Origin: Triangularia verruculosa
Lineage: Eukaryota > Ascomycota > Sordariomycetes > Sordariales > Podosporaceae
Assembly (NCBI GenBank): GCA_033296885.1
Contig: MU863912.1
Coordinates: 124,001-188,000 of the forward strand
Length of the DNA stretch: 64,000 nucleotides
Direction of reading: 5' to 3'
The position numbers and the translations under genes are program-made. Shown in pieces: positions 32,917 through 45,201 of this stretch. The notes beneath the pieces are model-generated. The model was not told the DNA's origin. It made no database searches and worked only from the letters and a program-made list of their open reading frames with translations. The first letter of the stretch is position 1. Every line of letters begins with the position of its first letter.

Positions 32917-34069
32917 TTTATTAAAACTTAATTTATTTAATAATATAAAAGACTTTAATATTACGTTAAGAAATTAATTATTTTATTATTAAAGCTTTAT
33001 AAAAGAAGGATTTTTTTAAAAGATTTTTTAAAGTTAATTATTTATTATTTTTTAATTAAGTAATATTATTAATAGTTATATTAATATTTAAGTTTTTTTA
33101 ACGAATTATTAAAGCTTTTAAAAGTAAGGAATTATATTTTATTAAAGTAGTTTTTATAGCGATTTAGTTTTTAAGGTATTTACTTAATAAAAAGTAAAAA
33201 TTCGATAAATAATTAACCTTTATTACTTTTAATAGTTTAAAAATCCCGGCTTTATTATAAAGAGATAGGATTTAAGGAAATATTAATATATAAATAGAAG
33301 TGTCTATCCTTTCGTTATTTCGGAGGAATTTCTTTTTTTTTATAAATTCGGAAATATTAATTTCCTAATTTCGGAGGTCTTAAAGGATAACGGTATTATT
33401 ATTATAGTATTATAATGATATTATAAAGTATATCGGTAATTAGGACTTTAATTTTTTTTTACCGGATATAGATTTTTTTATAAAATCGGAAAAAGAAAAA
33501 AATATTATTATCGTTAACGACAAGGACTATATAAAAAACGATATTTTTAATAATTAAAAACGTATTTCTTTTAAATTCAGGGAATTTAATTTTTATTTTA
33601 TTTAAATAAGCTTTAACTTTATTATTAAAAAGTTAAAGAAATATATTAAATTAATAGATAAAAATATAGTTTATTAATTAATCTTTATTTATTATTTAAT
33701 TTATTATATAATTTAAATTATTATTTAGTTATAATTAAACTATATTATTCATATATTTTATAAATTTTAATTATTATTTTCGGCTTAATACTTTATAGAA
33801 TCCAACCCTTTTATAAAGATTTAGCCTTTATAAAGTATTTTACTAATCCTAGCTTTATCTTAAATATTTATACTTTTACCGGTATCGACATTTAAAAGCT
33901 TTAAGAAATAGAAGAATCCATTAATTAATTATATTTTTTATAAATTATTCTTTATTTTTAAAAATATTAATAAAATCGTTATTTACTTAAGTAAATATAT
34001 AAAATCTATAAAAAATCTAATTATTTAATAAATTAATAAAGTTAACTAAAGATTTTTTAAGGCTTTTTA

Positions 34070-34529
34070 TGACGAACCCCTATCCAGAACCTCTGAAAGG
34101 GATACTGGTTGAAGGTACTTCTGAACAATCCTGGTTCGGTACAGCTAAACAGTGTACAACAATGGCTTGTCTCAATCACAATAGCTAAGATACTAACGAT
34201 TATGACTTGTATTGTATACTGCGGAACTATCTGCTAGCTATCTAGTTCCTCCGTATATATAGACCTTGGGACCGTGGACCGTTAACCTCCAGACGGTCCT
34301 CGGTCCTCATCTCATTGGCTTCTCCTAGACCGTAGACCGTTGACTCCCAGACGGTCCTCGGTCCTCACCTGATTAGCTCTTTCTGGACCGTGGACCGTGA
34401 GCCCCGCCGCGGTCCCCGGTCCAGCTCCCATTAGTTCCTTCTAGACTATGGCCCGTGAGCCTTGCCCCAGTCCCCGGTCTAGCCTTTATTAGTTCGCCTA
34501 TTCCCCCACTTTATACTAAAACCGTAACA
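34070..34529 (-). repeat. Chromovirus LTR, left copy (3' LTR of the minus-strand element)
   Basis: It is 460 bp and matches the copy at 41101-41560 with nearly all differences being C/T or G/A. It contains repeated GACCGTGGACCGT-type blocks separated by CGGTCCTCGGTCCTCA. The less mutated state in this region shows a higher GC content than the internal part. Confidence 0.9.
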
Positions 34530-37500
34530 TAATGCTCCCTCTCTAGGCCGAAGTCCCTGCGGTTTAGTTTCTTATTATATTGCTAATACTATATAAGTCT
34601 CTTTCCTTTATACTATCCTTCATTATATCTAACCGCGTATAGAAACGTTATTGTAAAACTGAAGAGTCTTTTTCCCTTGCCTCGCGAATCTTTTGCCGTG
34701 GTTCTAAAGTTATGCCTTACTCTACTTGCTTTACTTCCGAGATTCCTTACTATATAACCTCCGACTCCTCGCGTTACTCCGAATATATACGTCGTAAAAT
34801 CCCTTACGACGGCTCTAACGTAGGCTCCGCTCGTAGGTATATCCTCCCTTATCCTTTTATCCTTATTAACCACTTTAGTTTCCCGAGCTATAGAGGAGTA
34901 AGATAAATTAGAGTATAAGGAGTAAGAGCTCGAAGACCAGCTTTCTTAACTAACCGCTAAACTCCTCCGGGTAAAACGAATACGTTGCTTTCTTCGCTCT
35001 CGGGAAGAGCAGTTATTTACGCGCGGTATCTAGGAAAAAGATGCCCGGATAACGCAGTCCTCTACTACTATCCCGCCGGAACCTTCCTCCGGGGCCTCCC
35101 CTCGGCCTGCCGCCGCCCGGGACGCTACCCCATAGGATCCTCTCGCTTTAGGTCCCTCCCTGGGCCTCGACTAGCCCTCTAACTTCCCATTAGATCCTAA
35201 TTTTAGTGGTCCTTCCTTCCTAGCCGGTTAGGGTACCGCCGGTGGAACTCCTCTAACTTCTCACAGTAATTAAGATACGTAACGCTAATTATAGGCAAGT
35301 CCCTAGATCTTTATTAACCTTATAATATAGTATATAGTACGTCGACTATTATATCGGAGGTGCGGATTCGACTCCCGTCGAGGTTATCTATACTCTAGAT
35401 TTAGGAATACCCTTCTTAACCTTAGGATATAATCTTTTTATTTAGGTCGGTCTAAATATTACCGGTAGAATTCTTTTAATTTATCGGGGTAATTTAGATT
35501 TATCGATAATTCCTATAAATTATCTGTAACCGGGTAATCTAACTAATTAATTAAATATTCTAATTAACCTCTATTAAACCGTAAATCCAGTACTTCTTCT
35601 ATATTATATTCTTCTTCTTCGTCCTCCGCCACCTCCTAGGTATTAGCTTTACTTACCGGTAATACGGATTCCAAAAGTGAGATATAAAAAGTATATAACT
35701 GTAGATATATCGTACTAAGTAGTTTTAATTCGAATACCGTCTTCGATATCTTCCTCTTAACTTTAAATAGGCCTACTCTCCTATAATCCAGCTTCTTACT
35801 AGGTCTCTTAGTACGTAAATTATATATAGAAAGGAATATTATATCCCCTCCTTTAAAGTAAAGTCCTTTAAACCTTTTAGAATTATAATATTTCTGTATC
35901 CTTTCTCTTATAAACTTTAATTTTTCCTTAAGTTTACTGTAGAGTATATATAACTTATTTACTTTAACCGCAGCCTTAGGTACCTCTACTTTAGGTTCTT
36001 AACGTAAGTCTACTTTGTATCTGTAGTTTATAAAGAAAGGCGTAACTTTCGTCGTCTTTATTAGCGATATATTATATACTAATTATGCCGTAGGTAATAG
36101 TTTAACCTAATCGTTTTACTCGAAATTAATATAATTCCGTAAATACTGTTCTATAATCTAATTAAGCCGTTCCGTTTAACCGTCTGTTTAAAGGTAGTAG
36201 GCTGAAGATGCTTTACTCTTTACCCCTAATCTTATTATTAATGTTTTTTAAAACTTTGATATAAACTTAATATCGTAGTCCGTAATAAACTCCCTTAGTT
36301 ATATATATGTTAATGTAATATACCGTAGTACTATATCCGCTAATTGCTTTGCCGACTAGGTCTCCTTATAAGGTAAGAAGTATGCCTACTTAGTAAGTCT
36401 GTCGATTACCGTTAATATACTGTTGTACTTGACGCCGGTTACCGTATCTTTGGATTTTAGTAACTTAGTAATAAAGTCTATCGTAATTAAACTCTATAGC
36501 CGTTTGGCTATTAATAGTAATTCTAGAAATCTATAAGGCTTATACCTCGTAACTTTAGTTCTCTTATACGTATAGTATAACTAAATAGCTTCTTTAACGT
36601 CGTCCTTGATCTTTAGCTAGTCAAAGTGCTACTTAATCTTTTCTATAATCTTAGTAATATCTATATATCCCCCGAGCTTCGACCTGTAGATTTCTATCAT
36701 TAGTACTTTCCTGGCACCTGGCTCTACGTAGGCCCGGTTCTTATACTATAGTCGTCCTTAATTATCCTTCTAAATACCTTACGGTTCTAACTTTTCCTGC
36801 TAGTATTACTCCGTAATATCATCGCCTATTTTCCTTTAGTATTTACTAGAAGTAATTTACTTATAATATACTACGTAATACTCTATCTACGGCTAAAGTG
36901 GATATTTAAGGGTGCCCTCCGGCGTCTCCTTAAATAGTGGTGGTAACTCCTTAGGTACATCCTTATGGTGGTCGGCTCGCCGGCTAAGTACGTCTGCTTT
37001 AGCGTTCTCCGAACCCTTTTTATAGTTAATTTAGAAATTAAATTCCGAAAAAAACTTTGATTATCGGGTTTACTATACGTTAAAGACTTTTGTAATAGTA
37101 AAATATCGTAGGTTTTTATAATCCGTATAGACCTATATTTTGTAGTTAATACTACTAAAGTATGGCCTTTACTCTTCGAACGTTTCGATAATAATAAGTA
37201 GCTCCTTATCGTAAATTAAGTAGTTTTAACGAACCCCTTCTAACTTCTTCGAAAAGAAGGCTACCGGATATAGCTTTCTGTCCTCGTTTCGTTAGCCCAA
37301 TTATCCTCCAATTGTATAGTTTAATATATTAGCTTCGACCTTGAATGGTCGATTAGGGTCTAGCAATTTAAGTACCGGGTCCTTCAAAATAGCCTCTTTT
37401 AGCTCTTAAAAGGCCTACTCTTTTTTCTACCCCTACCGGAACTCCACGTCCTTCTTAGTTAAGTAGTTGAGTAGGCGCGCGATATCCGCGTACCCCCGGA

Positions 37501-40500
37501 TAAATATCTGATAGAAATTAATAAACCCTAAGAACTCCCTAATGTATATTTATAACTGTAGTATAGGCTAATCTTTGATTACCGCAATTTTCTCAAGTTC
37601 TATACGAACCTCACTTAGTAATATCAGATATCTTAGATATACTATCTTCTATATATAGAATTCGCTCTTCTCTTTATTTACTAAAAATCCGGCTTTATAT
37701 AACGCGTCGAATATCTCTCGTATATAACGCTTATACTCCTCTAAAGTACGTAAATAAATAAGAACGTCGTCGAAATAATATACTATTATTTTATCGAAGT
37801 ACTTTCGGATCGTATAATCGACGAGAGATTAGAACGTTGCGGGCGTATTAATAAGCTTAAATAGTATTACGAGATATTCGAAATAACTATAGGGTATACG
37901 AAATATTATCTTCTATTTATCTCCTTCTTTAATCCGTATATAGGTATACCCGATAAATATATTTAAATGTATAAACTATTGCGCTTTAGTTAACTAACTC
38001 CGTAACTTAGATATTAATGGTAACGGGTAGCTATTTTTCACCGTCTTGTTATTTAGCTAGCGGTAATCTATATATAGTCGTAAACCACTGTTCTTCTTCG
38101 ATATAAAGAATACGGGGTATCCTATTAGTAATATAGACTCCCTAATATATCCCCTCTTTAAATTTTCGTCTAAATACTTCCGTAACTCCTTACTTTACTT
38201 ATCGTTAATATAGTAAACTTTAAATAACCGTAATTTAACTCCTTCTTTTAATTTAATCTTATAGTCTTACGGTCCTCGCTTTAGAAGTCCCTCTAAATAC
38301 TTAGCCGTGAAGGCTAGGTATCCTTAATATTCCACCGGTACCGCCTTTTTCTTGCCTTTCTCTATATTATTATAATAGACGTATTTATTAACCTCCGATA
38401 TCTCTACTAACGTCGTCAACCCTATTTCTTCGATCCTGCCGCCTATATTAACGGAGTATACTATTATTTCTTATACTCCTTACGGTGGTGCTATAGAGGG
38501 TGCTTATCCCGTACGCTGCTCCAATCGTACCCCTAATCTCCTATCGTTAATTAGATACTTCCGATCTTCCTTCGGTCGTAGGTAGCTACCATCCCTCTAA
38601 TCGATATCTAGGTTATAATCCTTATACTATAGGTACCTAAGGATTATATCTTTTAATAGTCCTATATTTATAATATCGAATATAACTAAGGTTATTTTCC
38701 CTTCGACTATAATATCTAGGGGTAACGTTTCCCTATAGATTTTCTAAGTCCTGAATAATCCTTTAACGATAACCTATTCCTTCTTTTCTTTCCATAGTAT
38801 TCTAACTTAGTATATAAATTATAGTGAAATTAAATTAACTTCCGTACCTCTATCTACTAATACTAACGCTTAAAGCCCTTTCCAGTACGTTATAACCCGG
38901 AAACGCTTATCTTTCTTTCCGCCTCCGCCCTATATAGCAGTAACCTCGCTAACTAATATTAGGTTATTATCCTACACCTTCTTCTTCCGGTACTTCCAAC
39001 AGTATCGTTCGTAGTTCCTTAGAGGTTAACGGCCCCCGCGAAGGGCCGTAAGTTATTTCCTAAGTATTATCGTACTTTAAAAGCGTCCTCCTACTTCGAA
39101 TTAACCAGCAACGCAAACTCGGCTAACCATTACTTCTAGGCCTTTTCCTACCTTCCGTCTTTAACACCTTATCGAATCCTCCTCCTATTATATATCCTTC
39201 GCTCCTCGGCCCTAGCCTCGGCCTTAGTCTCGTGGTACTGCTTAGCCTTTGCTCGTAGGTAAAAGGCGTAATCCGGACTTTTATATTACATTAACCCGAA
39301 TTCTTTTTCGTCGGCGGTATTCTCTCCCCAGTCCATTATCTACTCGAAGTAGCATCTCGCATACCTAAATATAAACTATATAACCTAAAGTCCCTCCTCC
39401 AATCCCACTAGATCTCCCTACTTCCACAGGAAATAGTCGTTTAATTCCTCCTATTATCGACTTCTCCTAGCCATAGTTTTCGTAACCGGTCTGGGATTTC
39501 CGTTCTTTCCTACCTACTGTATTGGCCAGTGTCCTTAGAGAGCCTTGCTTTGGTAGTGCTCTCCATAACCGTATGTAATATACTGGAACTAAGGCATCCT
39601 CCTATACTCTGGGTGTCTGGGATGTAATTATACTATATCTCCTTCGCGTGGCTTATACTACTGGTACTAAGGTACTTATCTAGGCTCTTACGTAAGCCCT
39701 ATATTAGCGATCTTCTTATTTTCCTAAAACTCTTCCCAACTCTTAAATATAAGTTTACTTATTCCGTAGGTCCGCTATAATATTATACTGCGGTACTATT
39801 TATACTTGGTCTCTAGTATAACCTACCGTATAGATCCGTTAAATAGTACCGGGTTCGAGTACTTAATCTCCTCCGTAATTATCTTTTACAGCTCCCGGAA
39901 CTATACGTTTACCTCTTAATATTTATCCTTAAGCCGTTCTAGATCTTCCGTAAGTTCCTAGAACTAATACCTTATCGGCCGTCTCTCCTCAAGCTAGTAG
40001 TCTTCCTCTTCACGCTCGACTACTACGATCTCGATAACCCTCGCGCCTCCCGATATAGTAACTACTATAACCTCCTTCTTCCATTTAAGTTACCTAGGTA
40101 CCCGACAATCCTTCTTAAAATAACCTATCTTCCTATAATTAAAGCACTTAAGGTTACCCTTACCCTGGCCCTAACCTTAAGGTACTTACTATTAAACCGC
40201 GTCGACTTCTATAAGCCCTACGTAGGTAGTTCCGGAGTAACTAATACTAAAGTACTATCGTTTCTTCTTATTATTTAGACGGTAGGTGCCCTATAGTCCC
40301 CGGGTACCCTTCTTTTCTTTACGGTACTAGAACTATCGATCGTCGATACGTATAATTATAGCGATATATTTATCTATAATATCGGGTCTCTCCTCTTTAT
40401 ACAACTTATCCTTTACTTCTTCCTTAAGGCTATTATAGAATAGTTATATTAGCCCTTTATTATTAATCTCGCTATATAGGCTATCGGTTTTAAATAAAGC

Positions 40501-41100
40501 AGTATAATCGGCTACTAAACGAGTCTACTATAGTCCTGCGAATCGCTCCTAAATACGCCGTACCTCGTCGTATTCCCTAAATACTTCTTTAATCTTAGCT
40601 TTGAACCTTTAATAATTACGAAAATACTCGACCGTAATATCTTTACGGTTATTAGCCTTCGTCTTATAATAGTCGTTTATAACCGGTTCGAACTATACTA
40701 ATGCTCTATTCTTAAGCCTAAATACGGCGAATAGCACCTTAAACTCCTCCGTAGGGAATATATCCGGGTAGTGCCGAAAATAAGTCTTAAATTAGATTAG
40801 GAACCCTCTAAACTCTCCTTTCCCTCTACTATAACGCTCCGGTACCGGGAACTTAGCTACGTACTTCTTTCCTCCGCTAACGGCGAAAATCTAATCCTCG
40901 GCCTACTAGGCTCTCTCCTCGAGCTCCTTAATACGTGCGAGAAGCTGGTCGAGAATGCTAAGTTCCGGCGTAACGGCCTATCCATCGATAAACGTAATAG
41001 CGGAAATACCGCCTATACGAACGTTCTCTTAGTCGGCTATAGTGGTAGTAAGGTAACCTTCAACTTATCCGTAACAGAGTTGAAGTGAGTATGCAACGTG

Positions 41101-41560
41101 TGACGAACCCCTATCCAGAACCTCTAAAAAGGATATTAATTGAAGGTACTTCTAAATAATCCTAATTCGGTATAGCTAAACAGTGTACAATAATGACTTG
41201 TCTTAATTATAATAGCTAAGATACTAACGATTATGACTTATATTGCATACTGCGGAACTATCTACTAACCATCTAGTTCCTCCGTATATATAGACCTTGG
41301 GACCGTGGACCGTTGACCTCTAGACGGTCCTCGGTCCTCATCTCATTGGCTTCTCCTGGACCGTGGACCGTTGACTCCCAGACGGTCCTCGGTCCTCACC
41401 TGATTGGCTCTTTCTGGACCGTGGACCGTGAGCCCCGCCGCGGTCCCCGGTCCAGCTCCCATTGGTTCCTTCTGGACTGTGGCCCGTGAGCCTTGCCCCA
41501 GTCCCCGGTCTAGCCTTTATTGGTTCGCCTATTCCCCCACCTTATGCCAAAACCGTGACA
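41101..41560 (-). repeat. Chromovirus LTR, right copy (5' LTR of the minus-strand element)
   Basis: It is 460 bp and pairs with 34070-34529. On the minus strand it starts TGTCACGG. Its first third has more A/T changes than the left copy, whereas its other part keeps more G/C, so RIP hit the two LTRs unequally. Confidence 0.9.
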
Positions 41561-41968
41561 CTTTTATATATAATATTAAACTTATTTATTATCCCTTAAA
41601 TATTTTTTAAAGTAAAGAAATTATTTAGTAAAGCTAAACTTATATATAACTTTTAATATTATAAATTAAATACCGAGTTTTTAAATAAAATAGAATATAT
41701 AAAATAATAGAAAAAGGCCTATAAGTAGGCCTATAAATAAATTAACAGAAAATACTAAATATTTAATATAAATAAATAGAAAATATATTTAATTTACTAA
41801 GAATTTAGGTCGAAATTATTATTATTAAAGACCTCCGGCTTATTAAGCCGGTAAGTTAGGTTAAGCCGGGGGATAGCCTTAAGTAAGCCGGGTAGAAAAT
41901 CAGGCAAACTAGGTCAAGTTAGAGGCCGGCTTAACTCGGCTCGGCTTATTACCAACGCTATCGATGAG

Positions 41969-42199
41969 TTTAAGGGACCGCGAACCTGGTGAACATCAGA
42001 AACAGGGGATCACTCGTAGGTGGCGGTGGCTTTTGGCTGCCATGCAGAATGAGGCACCAATCATGGCTCGACACGCTGCCATCCCGGTCTCTTCTTCACT
42101 CCCTTACCCCTCGGCCTGTCTCTTTCTGATCAGCGTTTCAACACGCGCTATTTCCTCCAAAGTCACACTTCTGATGTGAGCAAAGGGTCACGAATCCAC
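41969..42199. other. Short gap between hAT element and NLR fragment
   Basis: Immediately right of the target duplication, GC content returns to normal. This stretch should hold the promoter of the NLR N-terminal fragment. The hAT insertion therefore sits about 230 bp upstream of its ATG. Confidence 0.45.
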
Positions 42200-42649
42200 A
42201 TGGCAGAAGCAATCGCGATCATAGGGCTTGGGGCCAGCATCCTCACTTTCGTAGATTTTGCGATCAAATTCGTCGATTGCATCAAACAATCACGATTCCC
42301 GACACCAGCGGAAGAAAATGCGCTGAAGCACACCCTTACGGAGGTCGAGGCTTTGACACTTCAAATCAAGCAAACCTATCCAGATGGTGTTCAAAACAAC
42401 AACAGTAGCATTCCTTTATCAGAGCACGAAAAGCGCATCATAGAACTGGCTGATACTTGCCAACAGTTGGAGGCTGAGATACGCGAAGTTCAGAAGCAAG
42501 GGCGATCATCCACCTCGAGGGCTCTCCGTCAGACCTTCAGAACCCAATTCTTGAAGACAGCAAATGTCTCAGGTGATCTGAAGTCATTGCATCAACGATT
42601 GATCACTACTCAGGCGAGACTCAAAGAACATCCAGAGTGTCACTTCTAG
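42200..42649 (+). pseudogene. NLR N-terminal domain fragment (fungal STAND protein, 149 residues)
   Basis: The ATG at 42200 opens MAEAIAIIGLGASILTFVDF, the hydrophobic start of the N-terminal domain found on fungal NACHT/STAND proteins (NACHT-NTPase N-terminal type). It is followed by an alpha-helical, Gln/Glu-rich segment ending LKEHPECHF at TAG 42647-42649. No nucleotide-binding domain follows in frame. The NACHT half of a similar protein starts at 45202 on the same strand, with the motif AKDFLRHN that normally follows such a domain. I infer that the two were one gene, split by the 42650-45201 segment. A standalone truncated NLR N-domain protein is the alternative. Confidence 0.6.
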
Positions 42650-43453
42650 GGAAATTTGGTTCTGGTTTCGGAAGACATACTGCCAAAATGTGGGGACAAG
42701 TTCTCCGCCGGTCTAATACGCTCACTCCCCTCGATTGTGCAGTGACAAGGATGCTCTTACATGTAGTCTAAGCGCTGGTCAAAAATGGAAATCGGAAATA
42801 GAATTGGCGGTTAAAAGATACTTAGGACTCAGGTAAACCCAAATGTTGCTGGCTGTTCTTAGTTTTTTATAGAGTAATTAATGCCTTGGGGTACTAAGTT
42901 GATGTTAGTCCTTGCGTACATTCTTAAGGTGCAGGACAAATAGCAACACTCGCATGTCCATACTATGTTAGCTTGGCATGTTGGAGATGCGCCCGTACAA
43001 ACGCATCTCAACATGCTACTCAGACTTATCGCCGAAAACCACGATTCGCTCATCTATTGGGTCCAGCCACAAGGAAAATCCGACTTTCGCGAGATTCTAC
43101 GGTAGTGCAAACCTTTACTTTCTTTATTTTAGGCCAAGCATTTGACTACCAGCGGTGGAACACTCACTATTGTTGCGTTTGGTAACTGTTAGATTCCAGT
43201 CAACCTCACCATGGGAGCTCCAAGTCATCTCCTTCGAGCAACCAGGCAGTGTGTTCTGTTTGCCTTTTTTGTTCTTTCGATTTTTATTTTCAATTTTTTT
43301 CATTTTTGGTTCTACCGCGGGATCGAGTACGAGGAGAAAATACATGTTATCATGACGTCTGCACCCAGTTGAGATCCACAGGTGACAATGTGCTGCATGA
43401 TCACGAGCATCTTGCATACCTATGCCCCGCATTCAACGTCCATCATCCCTGCA
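42650..43453. other. Gap with a solo transposon end
   Basis: No gene seen. At 43073-43104 lies a single terminal repeat (32 bases, two mismatches) of the miniature element family at 30462-30642. No partner end is visible in the surrounding sequence. Confidence 0.5.
43073..43104. repeat. Single terminal repeat of the TA-flanked miniature element
   Basis: The 32 bases ending ACGGTA match the right end of the element at 30611-30642 with two substitutions. It is either a remnant of a deleted copy or a truncated insertion. Confidence 0.8.
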
Positions 43454-43968
43454 CTACCATATCCGCTCCAGCGGAAAGTCCTTGGGTCCAACATAGGCCG
43501 TGTAATCCCCAGTCGGAGTAACGCCCTTGGTGATCTGGATCTGCTCACTGGGGATGAAATGCGCGCCCCTGGTGTAGCTAAGACGAGAGACTTGAACACT
43601 GACGATGACGGTCATACCGGTCTCGTTTCGGAGGACGTCGAAAGTACGCGATGAGGGAGGGCAGGTGCCGCCTTTGATCTCGGGGAGGATTCCCAGGCCA
43701 CCCACACCGGAGGCGGTGCAGTTATAGCCTAGGGTGTCCATGGTTCCGGGCATGAAGGCATTTAGGGAGTAGCTGTCTCGTGTTAATATTAACGTGTTGG
43801 ATAGGAAGGAATTGTGGTGAGAGTTCAAGGGGGGCGGAATGCTTACAAGCACATGGCGCTGTGAGGGACGCAGCTGGCGGTGAAGTTGCGGGCTTCGAAA
43901 ACAACATCGCGCGTGGTGATGACGGCCGCGGAAGCAGCACTGGCCAGTGCAAGAAGTGAGAGCTTCAT
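43454..43968 (-). CDS. Small secreted AA1-like (Alt a 1-type) protein
   Basis: Exon 1 (43968-43847) encodes a signal peptide (MKLSLLALASAASAA) and FTASCVPHSAMC. A 74-nt intron (GTAAGC donor at 43846, GACAG acceptor at 43773) joins it in phase 2 to exon 2 (43772-43454); total 146 residues. The mature chain has four cysteines (SCVP, MCFY, YNCT, TCPP), beta-strand-like segments and a C-terminal YVGPKDF, resembling fungal AA1-like/Alt a 1 and Hrip1-type secreted proteins. Such proteins are apoplastic effectors or allergens in known species; the function here is not shown. It lies inside the segment separating the two NLR parts and is transcribed in the opposite direction. Confidence 0.78.
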
Positions 43969-45201
43969 TTTGGCAATTGGCGGGCTGGAGTGCCGTGAAT
44001 TGGATATGTGGTTTGGAAGTTGTTCAGTCTAGTGAGTGTGAGCCAGTTATCTTGTGCTTGAGCCGATTGCGAAGGACTATTGCTTAAAAGTGAAAGTACT
44101 AGAGAAACAAAGCAGGACCGCAGCATTTAACTACCAGTGCAAATACCTAGGTGCAAAGCGATAACGATGATGATTGGTGGACTCGGCACTCGTATTCACC
44201 TCTGGTGTGGACCAAGTCGACAATCTGTCCCCAGTCAGTTGCCTGATTTGTGTTTAACCGACGTTCCATTGACCCTACCAAGCTTCGGGGCGTTGTAGCC
44301 ACACGTCATCTCTAGCGAGAGCTTGAGGGCTAGCTAAGCCATGAACTCCGTTGACGGTCGTAATATGTCGTATCGACACATTGGCACAGATCCTGGTAGG
44401 TTCCATATTGCTGCGTCATATGACCATCCAGAGACCTGGTCCAGCATCAGGTCTCGATCGCGACCCAATTACCCCCATCACCGGCCGCTCACCAAATCTC
44501 GGGCCGGGCTTCATTTGCGCACTAGTCGCAATGCTTACTAGGGGTCTTGACAGAGTTGGCTTCTGGATGCTGCTAGATGCGTTTGGGTCTGAAGCGTTGT
44601 GAGGGTTAGGGTTCACTGTGAGCGGCGCTAAAAAGGGGCCAAAGGCCCTTGTATTTTGAGTGGTTCAATGGAAAACCTGCCTGGGCTTACGGCGAAGAAT
44701 CGATTTCAGGGCGCGACTGCGCTTGATACTAGGAAGCGTGGATTAGCCGAGAGAAAGTCGTAAAATAACCTGCGGGTTATCGGGAGATTCACCTAGTTCG
44801 CTAAGGAGCTCGAGGCTCGCGTGCGCAGAGTGATCAAGCCCTTATATGTAACTACCGCGGCGAGGTTCACCCCGAGAAATTAAAAGGCACGCTTCTATAG
44901 GTCTGGTCATACAAGACAGTATGGCGCGCACGCGCTACCTGCGAAGTGGGAATAGCTTCATCAGGGGTTGTCGGTGAGACCACGCCCTACCCGGCAGTTC
45001 CACCACGGCCGCGGGTTGCCGAGGCTACCATAGGGCTCAGCCCGTTACGCTGTTTGTATTGACCTGAAGCCCTAAGTATCTTTTGGCCGCCGATTTTATT
45101 TCTGATTTCCATTTTCGACCAGCGTGTAACTGAAAATAACATAAACAGCAAAGAGGGTGGGGTGCCTCTTGCTATTGTGACAGCCCCTGAGCGAGTCCGA
45201 A
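43969..45201. other. Intergenic with telomere-like motif; no gene seen
   Basis: The left part holds the promoter of the AA1-like gene. At about 44598-44650 GAGGGTTAGGGTTC is followed by GGCGCTAAAAAGGGGCC, a pairing of motifs that also occurs inverted near 28650-28690. The 44650-45100 part is moderately GC rich with no ORF; it did not match 5S or large rRNA by eye. Confidence 0.45.

Larger units (their letters stand above)
34070..41560 (-). mobile_element. Ty3/gypsy chromovirus retrotransposon, full length, RIP-inactivated
   Basis: Two 460-bp LTRs flank the element. On the minus strand each starts TGT(C/T)ACGG and ends GTTCGTCA. A purine tract (AGAGAGGGAGC) abuts the downstream LTR at about 34532-34545, confirming minus orientation. 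Readable decayed domains in order are: a gag zinc knuckle around 40105-40150 (first and third ligand pattern KCFNYRKIGYFKKDC), RT around 37800-37930 (PATF, then YFDDVLIY near 37765-37785), integrase core around 36380-36430 (LTVIDRLTK), and a chromodomain-like stretch around 35440-35600. Stops are spread throughout. The flanks CTTTTTA and CTTTTA suggest a slightly altered target duplication. The element is inserted in the hAT-like element. Confidence 0.88.
31000..41960. mobile_element. hAT-like transposon, RIP-decayed, carrying nested LTR elements
   Basis: The left end (CAGTGTTGGCAACGAGCC at 31000) and the inverted right end (TAGCGTTGGTAATAAGCC read leftwards from 41960) agree except for C/T and G/A transitions. 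The flanking octamers are TTGATAAG (30992-30999) and TCGATGAG (41961-41968), again differing only by two transitions, so they fit an 8-bp target duplication changed by RIP. Both subterminal regions repeat AAGCCGGTAAGTTAGGTTAAG-like motifs. Removing the nested chromovirus and solo LTR leaves about 2.9 kb, an expected hAT length. The interior is extremely AT rich with no ORF; transposase motifs are no longer readable by eye. Confidence 0.72.

Noticed and set aside
35340..35400. GGATTCGACTCC, resembling a tRNA B box, inside the chromovirus region
   Set aside because: No cloverleaf can be folded around it; probably chance or a decayed element sequence.
44640..45100. GC-rich ORF-less block, considered as possible rRNA or structural RNA
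   Set aside because: It does not resemble 5S or other rRNA by eye and I could not fold a convincing conserved structure.
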